A stretch of 38,411 nt of DNA from an uncultured Ellagibacter sp. Lineage in GTDB: Bacteria > Actinomycetota > Coriobacteriia > Coriobacteriales > Eggerthellaceae. Of the stretch, positions 1-6,700 are shown piece by piece (the stretch's first letter is position 1; each line of letters opens with the position of its first letter). The notes under the pieces were generated by a model that saw only the letters and a list, made by a program, of their open reading frames with translations, was not told the origin of the DNA and did not search any database. The stretch lies in the NCBI GenBank assembly GCA_934654815.1, contig CAKUGU010000023.1, forward strand, positions 1 through 38,411. The letters are read 5' to 3'. Made by a program: the position numbers and the translations under genes.

Positions 1-45
1 CGCTCCCGTCGCCGCCCTCCCTCTCGGGCCGCGGCGCGAAGATGT

Positions 46-74
46 ATACTACCCGCACTCCCCTGGGGCGTCAA
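46..74 (-). promoter_or_regulatory. Sigma70-type promoter reading leftwards out of the window
   Basis: On the minus strand a -35 hexamer TTGACG (plus 69-74) is followed by a 17-base spacer and a -10 hexamer TAGTAT (plus 46-51). Spacing is ideal and both hexamers match five or four of six consensus positions. It would drive a gene to the left of the window, divergent from the SDR gene at 284. The spacer holds the palindrome CCCCTGGGG (60-68). Confidence 0.5.
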
Positions 75-138
75 GGGTCGCCTCTTTGCTCCACGATTCC
101 TCCACAACTATCGAAAAGTTCGCTTTATGTTACTAACC

Positions 139-154
139 GATTAACATTTTAATC
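139..154. promoter_or_regulatory. Palindromic operator candidate GATTAA-N4-TTAATC
   Basis: A perfect 6+6 inverted repeat (139-144 and 149-154) with a four-base centre lies in an AT-rich stretch between the leftward promoter and the SDR gene. Its size and symmetry suit a dimeric helix-turn-helix regulator. No regulator gene is visible next to it in this window, so the partner is unknown. Confidence 0.3.
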
Positions 155-283
155 CCGCCTTGCACCGCGCCACCGACAGGCAAGACTCCCCCTCTTTATA
201 TAGTTGCTTCAGAGACAGGCCGAGCAAGAGCCGACCCGCTAATTCCGCATGACGGCTCTTACGGTTTCACGGTAGGAGGAAAC

Positions 284-1084
284 ATGGGTTACTTCACGGG
301 CAAAACCATCATCATCACCGGCGCGGGGTTCGCCGCGCTTAAGGACGGGTCGGCCGGGTCCATCGGCTACGGCATCGCCACAGCCTTCGCGAAGGAAGGC
401 GCGAACCTCGTTATCACGGGCCGCAACACCAAGAAGCTCGACACAGCGAAGGAGAAGCTCGAGGCAGAATACGGCATCGAAGTGCTGACGGCACAGGCCG
501 ACGTGAACGCCGATGCCGACAACAAGGCCGTAGCGCAGGGCGTCGTCGATGCCGCGATCGGGAAGTTCGGGCGCATCGACGCGCTCGTCAACAACGCGCA
601 AGCATCCGCGTCGGGCGTGACGCTTGCCGACCACACCCCCGAGCAGTTCGACCTCGCCATCTATTCCGGCCTCTATGCCGCGTTTTACTATATGCAGGCG
701 TGCTACCCGCATCTGAAGGAGACGAAGGGCTCGGTCGTCAACTTCGCAAGCGGCGCCGGCCTGTTCGGCAACTACGGGCAGTGCGCCTATGCCGCCGCCA
801 AAGAGGGCATCCGAGGCTTGAGCCGCGTGGCCGCCACCGAATGGGGTCCCGACGGCATCAACGTGAACGTCGTGTGCCCTCTTGCCTGGACCGCTGCGCT
901 CGAGAACTTCAAGGATCAGTACCCCGATGCGTACAAAGCCAATGTGCATATGCCTCCGATGGGCCACTACGGCAACGTGGAGACCGAGATCGGCCGCGCG
1001 GTCGTTCAGCTGTGCGGGCCCGACTTCAAGTTCATGAGCGGCGAGACCATCACCCTCGAGGGCGGCATGGGACAACGCCCGTAG
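284..1084 (+). CDS. SDR family NAD(P)-dependent oxidoreductase
   Basis: This 266-residue protein is a classical-length short-chain dehydrogenase/reductase, which oxidises or reduces an alcohol/carbonyl pair with a nicotinamide cofactor. The N-terminal Rossmann motif begins TGAG, but the glycines are spread by a longer loop ending in GSIGYGIA, reminiscent of the FabI-type divergent SDRs. The NNA motif occurs as LVNNAQ. The catalytic Ser156, Tyr169 and Lys173 (YAAAK) are all present. The C-terminus ends in a GETITLEGG segment typical of the family. The start is fixed by a strong ribosome site (GGAGG) just before the ATG. It appears monocistronic, with a hairpin terminator at 1120-1162. The substrate cannot be told from sequence; steroid, fatty-acyl or sugar substrates are all possible. 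Confidence 0.9.
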   Translation: MGYFTGKTIIITGAGFAALKDGSAGSIGYGIATAFAKEGANLVITGRNTKKLDTAKEKLEAEYGIEVLTAQADVNADADNKAVAQGVVDAAIGKFGRIDALVNNAQASASGVTLADHTPEQFDLAIYSGLYAAFYYMQACYPHLKETKGSVVNFASGAGLFGNYGQCAYAAAKEGIRGLSRVAATEWGPDGINVNVVCPLAWTAALENFKDQYPDAYKANVHMPPMGHYGNVETEIGRAVVQLCGPDFKFMSGETITLEGGMGQRP

Positions 1085-1119
1085 CAAACTCGCACACCCT
1101 TCGACATCCCCTTCCTGAA

Positions 1120-1162
1120 GATGCGGCCGACTCGAGCACATTCGAGCCGGCCGCATCGTTTT
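1120..1162 (+). terminator. Rho-independent terminator after the SDR gene
   Basis: A stem of GATGCGGCCG (1120-1129) pairs with CGGCCGCATC (1148-1157). It is extended by an inner CTCGA/TCGAG stem around a six-base loop and followed by GTTTT. The stem is long and GC-rich; the T tract is short. Confidence 0.65.
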
Positions 1163-1252
1163 CGGAGCAACCGGCACAAATCCCTCGCGCATTTCCTGGC
1201 GCATGCCGTCAACGAATCAGCGACGGTCTGCCTTTGCATCGTGCGCGTTCCT

Positions 1253-1258
1253 TATACT
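1253..1258 (+). promoter_or_regulatory. -10 element (TATACT) for the Ala-rich protein gene
   Basis: TATACT lies 29 bases upstream of the ATG at 1287. The nearest -35-like hexamer, TTGCAT at 1234-1239, is only 13 bases away, so the -35 assignment is unresolved. Confidence 0.35.
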
Positions 1259-1286
1259 GAGACGGTCCGCGACAAAGGAGCTTCTT

Positions 1287-1844
1287 ATGGCAGAAACGAC
1301 ACATGCAACGAACGCGCCGTTCGGCAAGGCGGCGCAGGGCGAACCCGTGGTCGTGATCCCCGAAGTGCTTCCCGTGGAGGGAGAAACGACGCTGGGGCAA
1401 AAGGCCAAGGGCGTGGCGCAGATGACCGCAGGAAGCGTTTTGACCGCCGCGGGCGTTCCCCTGCTGTTGCTCCCTGGGCCTGGCGTTGCCGCCATCGCGG
1501 GAGGCGCCGCGCTCATCAGTAAGGGCGACCGCAATTTCACGGGACGTAAGGCGGCGCCGATCGAGGAGAAGCTCGACGAGGCCGCGGCCCGAGGCGCCGA
1601 AGCAGCAAAGAACGCCGCACGGGAAACCGCGAAGACCGTCGCTGCCGGAACTGCCGTCGCCGTTCCGAAGGCGGCCGAGAAGATCGCGCAGGGAGCGAGC
1701 GCCACGGTACGAGCCGCAAAACCCATCGCGCGCAAAGCGGCGCGCTTCGCCGCGAGCGGCGCCTTGACGGCCGCGCGCGCAGGCGGGCATCTTGCCCGAA
1801 AGGGCGCCGCGGCGATTCGGGGTAATCGGGGTAAAAGGAAATAA
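1287..1844 (+). CDS. Alanine-rich small basic protein of unknown function
   Basis: I do not recognise this 185-residue protein. The N-terminal 45 residues are mixed and acidic. A hydrophobic, glycine/alanine segment follows (roughly residues 46-78, including VPLLLLPGPGVAAIAGGAAL) that could be one membrane hairpin or a buried helix. The remainder is an almost continuous Ala/Lys/Arg/Glu helix-former with phasin-like heptad character, ending very basic (GNRGKRK). The ATG at 1287 is preferred over an upstream in-frame ATG at 1203 because it is preceded by AAAGGAG at good spacing and follows a TATACT box. It is followed after 34 bases by the nitroreductase gene, so the two may be co-transcribed. 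A polymer-granule, membrane-associated or nucleoid-associated role is possible, but none is supported directly. Confidence 0.7.
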   Translation: MAETTHATNAPFGKAAQGEPVVVIPEVLPVEGETTLGQKAKGVAQMTAGSVLTAAGVPLLLLPGPGVAAIAGGAALISKGDRNFTGRKAAPIEEKLDEAAARGAEAAKNAARETAKTVAAGTAVAVPKAAEKIAQGASATVRAAKPIARKAARFAASGALTAARAGGHLARKGAAAIRGNRGKRK

Positions 1845-1878
1845 GCGCCGAACGGCGCGAACGCTAAGGAGAACCAGA

Positions 1879-2556
1879 ATGGGATCACTCGACACTATCC
1901 GAGCACGGCACTCGGTACGCAGCTACGAAGAACGAGGGCTTTCCAAGGAGGACGCGGCCAAGCTGCGAAGCGTCGTTTCCCGATGCGCGAAGGAAAGCAG
2001 GCTTGACATCCAACTTGTCACAGACAATCCCGAGGCGTTCCAAGTCGTCGCGCGGTTCGGCGTCATCCGAGGAGCAAGCACCCATGTGGCGTTCGTGACG
2101 AAGGGCAGCGAATCCGACGAGGCCATCGGGTACTGGGGGCAGAAAATCGTGCTCGCCGCGCAGGAGATGGGGCTCAACACGTGCTGGGTGATGATGATGG
2201 CACGAAAGAAGTCGAAAGCGGAGGTGCCCGCAGGGATGCGCACTCGCATCGGCATAGCCGTCGGATACGGGAAGAACCAGGGCACCCCGCACAAGTCGAA
2301 GCCGGTCGATGAGCTCGTCGCCGTCGAGGAAGGCACGCCCGCACCGCAGTGGTTCGAAGTCGCAGCCGAGGCCGCCATGTTGGCGCCAACCGCGATGAAC
2401 CACCAAAACTTCCACATCACGCTGCTCGCCGACGGCCAAACGGTGCGCGTCGAGACCAAACCGAGCGGGACCAACGTCATCGACCTCGGAATCGTGAAGC
2501 GCAACTTCGAGGAAGCGGCGAATGAGACAGGCGCCGTGTGGAAGTGGGAGAAATAG
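1879..2556 (+). CDS. Nitroreductase family protein (TM1586-type)
   Basis: This 225-residue protein resembles the FMN-dependent nitroreductases, more precisely the putative TM1586 nitroreductase group, in which two related half-domains sit in one chain. The N-terminal RARHSVRSY motif is the family's FMN-phosphate contact (R..S.R.Y). The middle holds GYWGQKIVLAAQEMGLNTCWV, the usual helix and strand near the flavin. The second half contains APTAMNHQNF, the APTA-N-Q segment typical of the family. Residues toward the C-terminus (VDLGIVKRNFE-like) close the fold. The ATG at 1879 is chosen over an in-frame ATG at 1792 because AAGGAGA precedes it and the family motif begins a few residues later. The physiological substrate is unknown. 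Confidence 0.85.
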   Translation: MGSLDTIRARHSVRSYEERGLSKEDAAKLRSVVSRCAKESRLDIQLVTDNPEAFQVVARFGVIRGASTHVAFVTKGSESDEAIGYWGQKIVLAAQEMGLNTCWVMMMARKKSKAEVPAGMRTRIGIAVGYGKNQGTPHKSKPVDELVAVEEGTPAPQWFEVAAEAAMLAPTAMNHQNFHITLLADGQTVRVETKPSGTNVIDLGIVKRNFEEAANETGAVWKWEK

Positions 2557-2673
2557 TCCTAGCCGAACGCGCACATAGACGGAGAAAGAGCGTGCGTCGC
2601 GCCACGGGTCGGACTCCTCTCGAAAATTCGACCCGAATTCGACCCATCGGCCTTCACTTGAGTGGATGAGAAG

Positions 2674-2702
2674 AAAAAAGCCATCGGCTTTTTGCCGATG
2701 GC
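2674..2702 (-). terminator. Rho-independent terminator of the initiator tRNA
   Basis: Read on the minus strand, GCCATCGGC, a five-A loop and GCCGATGGC form a perfect nine-base-pair stem followed by six T. It lies 11 bases past the tRNA CCA end, so the tRNA appears to be a single-gene transcription unit. Confidence 0.85.
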
Positions 2703-2713
2703 CTGGTGTTTCA

Positions 2714-2791
2714 TGGTCGCGGGGGGAGGATTTGAACCTCCGACCTTCGGGTTATGAGCCCGACGAGCTGACCAGACTGCTCCACCCCGCA
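2714..2791 (-). tRNA. Initiator tRNA-fMet (CAU anticodon)
   Basis: On the minus strand this 78-base sequence folds into a full cloverleaf. It has a D stem GAGC/GCTC, anticodon stem TCGGG/CCCGA with loop CTCATAA, T stem GGAGG/CCTCC with TTCAAAT, and an encoded CCA. The three consecutive G-C pairs in the anticodon stem (GGG/CCC) mark an initiator rather than an elongator methionine tRNA. The first acceptor pair is U1 with G72, not a Watson-Crick pair, again as expected of an initiator. A terminator follows immediately. Confidence 0.95.
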
Positions 2792-2963
2792 ATATTGTGC
2801 GTTCAACTTTTCGCCTTTGGAAAAGCTGCAAGACTGTATATTAGCGTTTTATGCTGAAACTGCAAATACCTGATTTCTCTCTTCACAATTTCTTGATATA
2901 TGGACAAGTTCAAGAATCGTTCCGGAGAGGGCTTTTCCCGCGATTCTCCCCATATGTGGCGTA

Positions 2964-2969
2964 TATAAT
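2964..2969 (+). promoter_or_regulatory. -10 element (TATAAT) in the AT-rich leader of the membrane protein/activase operon
   Basis: A perfect TATAAT sits 55 bases before the ATG at 3024 in a conspicuously AT-rich stretch (about 2800-3000). No convincing TTGACA-like hexamer lies 16-18 bases upstream, so this may be an extended or activator-dependent promoter. Confidence 0.35.
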
Positions 2970-3023
2970 AATGTCTCTCAACAATATTATCCATATCATC
3001 TGGGGAAAGGACGGCCGGCCGAG

Positions 3024-3743
3024 ATGCCCGATACGCGCAACCACTACCATGCGCTGCCTTCCCCGCGCATGGCGCGCCAGGCCAAGCCGCTCCCCGACAA
3101 ACTCGAGTTCTTCCACCTGTTTTGGATCTTCATCATCTGCAGCGTCGTCGGGCTGGTGGTCGAGACCATCGTGAGCTACCCGATCGACGGCATCTGGAAA
3201 GACCGCGCGGGGCTCATTTGGGGGCCGTTCTCGCCCATCTACGGCGTGGGCGGGCTGCTCATCACCTTGGCGCTGTGGCGGATCCGCGACGCGGGGCCGC
3301 TCGCGCTGTTCCTCGTCTCGGGCTTCGTCGGCGCCGGGTTCGAGTTCATCGCCGGCTGGTTCTGGAAGACGTTCTTCGGCATCGTCGCGTGGAGCTACGC
3401 CGACCAGCCGTTCAACCTGGGCGGATACACGTGCCTCGGCATGGCGATCGTATGGGGGCTCGCCGGCCTTGCATGGATGCACCTCGGGCTTTCGCCTCTT
3501 CTGCGCATCATCGAGACCATTCCCCTCGCCGTGCGCAAACCGCTTACCGTGATCGCCTGCATCTATATGGCCGTCAACATCGCGATGACCGTGTTAAGCT
3601 TCAACTTCTGGTACGAACGGCAAAACGGCGACCCGATAGAGACGCCCCTCCAATCGTATTTTGCGGAACACTACGGCGACGAGTTTATGAGCGAGCGCTT
3701 TCAAACCATGTCGCTTTACGCCGAGCTTGTGAAACGTGGATAG
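3024..3743 (+). CDS. CmpB-like putative ABC transporter permease (PF06541 type)
   Basis: This 239-residue polytopic membrane protein has about six hydrophobic segments. They include FFHLFWIFIICSVVGLV near residue 30, a segment around IWGPFSPIYGVGGLLI, one around LALFLVSGFVGAGFEF, and a last one near residue 180. The GPFSP.YG.GG motif and the conserved E in GFEF are characteristic of the putative ABC-transporter type IV (CmpB/DUF1113) family. That family's biochemical role is not established. The start could be the ATG at 3024 or the in-frame ATG at 3069; neither has a strong ribosome site. It ends one base before the next ATG, so it is almost certainly co-transcribed with the giant activase gene. 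A membrane anchor or transport partner role for that operon is inference. Confidence 0.8.
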   Translation: MPDTRNHYHALPSPRMARQAKPLPDKLEFFHLFWIFIICSVVGLVVETIVSYPIDGIWKDRAGLIWGPFSPIYGVGGLLITLALWRIRDAGPLALFLVSGFVGAGFEFIAGWFWKTFFGIVAWSYADQPFNLGGYTCLGMAIVWGLAGLAWMHLGLSPLLRIIETIPLAVRKPLTVIACIYMAVNIAMTVLSFNFWYERQNGDPIETPLQSYFAEHYGDEFMSERFQTMSLYAELVKRG

Positions 3744-3744
3744 A

Positions 3745-6700
3745 ATGACTGACAAACTTCACTACAACCTGGGAATAGACGTCGGATCGACGACGGCGAA
3801 GGCCGTGATATTCGACCCTGCGCGCGACGAGGTCGTGTTCTCGCGCTATGTGCGGCACAACGCGCATCAGGTCGAAACCGTCGCGAAGCTGCTCCGAACG
3901 TGCGCAACCGACTTCCCGAACGCCGCCTTCCGCGTCGTCGCCTGCGGGTCGGGCGGCACGACCATCGCCGACATCCTCGGCGTGCCGTTCGTCCAGGAGG
4001 TCGTGGCGAACTCGCTCGCCGTGCGCCGCGACTACGCGAACGTGCGCTGCGCGATCGAACTGGGCGGACAGGACGCCAAGATGGTGTTCTTCGACCGCGA
4101 CGACGCGACCGGCAAAACGTCCGTGTCCGACATGCGCATGAACGGATCGTGCGCGGGCGGCACCGGCGCGTTCATCGACGAGATGGCCAAGCTTCTGAAG
4201 GTCCCCGTGGAAGAATTCGACGCGCTCGCGGCACGCGGGCAATCGGTGCACCAGGTGTCGGGACGCTGCGGCGTCTACGCCAAAACCGACATCCAACCCC
4301 TGCTCAACCAGGGCGTCTCCAAGGAAGACCTCGCATTGTCGTCGTTCCACGCCATCGCCAAGCAGACGATCGGCGGCCTGGCGCAGGGGCTCGACATCAA
4401 CCCGCCCGTCATCTTCGAGGGCGGCCCGCTCACCTTCAACCCGACGCTCGTTCGGGTGTTTGCGGAGCGCCTTGAGCTTTCGCCCGACGACGTCGTGGTC
4501 CCGACGCGCCCGGAGACGATCGTCGCTTTCGGCGCCGCGCTCGCAGCCGACGAGCTGTTCGCCGAGGAGGCGGGTGCAGAGGTGGAAGACCTCGCAGCCG
4601 CCGCCGATGCGCTCGAAGCAGCCGCCGCCCATCCGGAGGAAACGTCGGCGGGCACCACGTTCTTCGCCTCCGACGCCGAACGCGATGCGTGGGAACGCGA
4701 GCACGCGCTGCCGCCGCAAACCGCGCAGGCTCCGGCTCGCGGTACGCGCATAAGCGCCTACCTGGGCATCGATTCCGGCAGCACCACTACGAAGTTCGCA
4801 CTCGTTTCCCCTGATGGCAAGCTCGTCGACTCGTTCTATGCGCCGAACGAGGGCGAGCCGCTCGACGTGGCGCGAACCGCCCTTTTGGCCCTGCGCGACC
4901 GGTACCGCGAAGCGGGCGCGACGCTCGACATCTTGGGCGTGGGCACGACCGGCTACGGCGAGCTCATGTTCGCGAAGGCGTTCGGCGCCAACTACCACAC
5001 GGTCGAAACGGTCGCCCACGCGCGCGCCGCCGAGGCGTGCGTCCCCGACGCGAGCTTCGTTTTGGACATCGGCGGGCAGGACATGAAGGCCCTCTGGATC
5101 GACGGCGGCATCATCACCGACATCGTCGTGAACGAGGCGTGTTCTTCCGGCTGCGGATCGTTCCTCGAGAACTTCGCGTCGTCGCTCGGGATCGAAGTGA
5201 AGGACATCGCCGAGGCAGCGTTCTCCTCGAAGCGCCCGGCCGTGCTCGGAAGCCGCTGCACCGTGTTCATGACGAGCAGCATCGTGTCCGAGCAGCGCAG
5301 CGGGAAGACCCCCGCCGACATCATGGCGGGCCTGTGCCGTTCGATCATCGAGAACGCGTTCACCAAGGTCATCCGCGTGCCGAACCTCGAAAGCCTGGGC
5401 GACAGAATCGTCGTCCAAGGCGGCACGTTCTTGAACGACGCCGTGCTGCGCGCGCTCGAGCAGCACGTGGGCAAACCCGTCACGCGCGCACCCTACCCGG
5501 GGCTCATGGGCGCCATCGGCATCGCGCTGCTCACACAGGAGCATCTCGAGGACGCGCGCGAAAGCGGCGCGGGCGAGTCGGAATCGCCGGCATTTTCCCT
5601 CGACTTCCTCGACACGTTTTCCTACACGCAGGAATCGAACCTCGTGTGCCCGTTCTGCGCGAACCATTGCAACCGCACGCGCATCACGTTCTCGAACGGC
5701 GATTCCTGGATCACCGGCAACCGCTGCCCGCGCGGCGAGGTTGTGGGGAACCCGAAAGACGAGGTCGTCCGCAAACAGGTGAAACGCATTTCCCAAGCAG
5801 CCGAAAGCGTTCCCAACCTCTTCGACGAGCGCGAAGAGCTGCTCTTCCGCGCGTGGCCGCACCCCGAGCCGCTGCACACGCGCGCGACGACCATCGGCCT
5901 GCCGCGGGTGCTGTCGCTGTGGGAATACGCCCCGTTCTGGACGACGCTTTGGCGCACGCTCGGATTCACGGTGAAGCTCTCGCGCCCGAGCACGCGGCGC
6001 ATGTACGAAAACGGCCTTTCGGCTGTGACGTCCGACACCGTGTGCTTCCCTGCGAAACTTACCCATGGACACATCCGTGACCTGGTGAAACAAGGCGTCG
6101 ACCGCATCTTCATGCCGTCGGTCACCACCGTGTCGTCGGAAAACACCTCCGACGTGAGCCAGTCGATGTGCGCCGTGGTGAAGGGCTATCCCATCGTGAT
6201 GCGCAATTCTGACAACCCCGAGAAGCGCTTCGGCGTGCCTTTCGACGCCCCGCTGTTCCATTGGCTCGCCGAGAAGGACATGACGCGTCAGCTCACCGAG
6301 TACCTGAAGCGCGACTTCGGCGTCGACGCCGACGAGGCGAAGCGCGCTATCGACGCCGCCGAGGCCGCGCAACGCGCCTTCAAATCGAAGCTCGCCGAAC
6401 GGGGAAAGCAAGTCGCCGACGAGGTGGAACGCGAAGGTTCTTTCGCCGTCGTGCTCGCCAGCCGCCCCTACCAGAACGACGCGCTCGTGAATCACGAGCT
6501 GCCGCGTTACTTCACCGAGCTCGGCATCCCCGTTCTCACGGCCGATTCCGTGCCGCACGTGAACGAGGTCGACCTGTCGAAAAGCCGCCTCGACGTGGTG
6601 AACAACTTCCATGCACGCATGCTCTCGTCGGCGGTGCTCGCCGCTCAGGACGACACGCTCGAGTACGTGCAGCTCGTAAGCTTCGGGTGCGGGCACGACG

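Noticed and set aside
2803..2994. A 63-codon minus-strand frame in the AT-rich leader before 3024
   Set aside because: No ribosome site and no family resemblance; the region is better explained as a promoter and leader.
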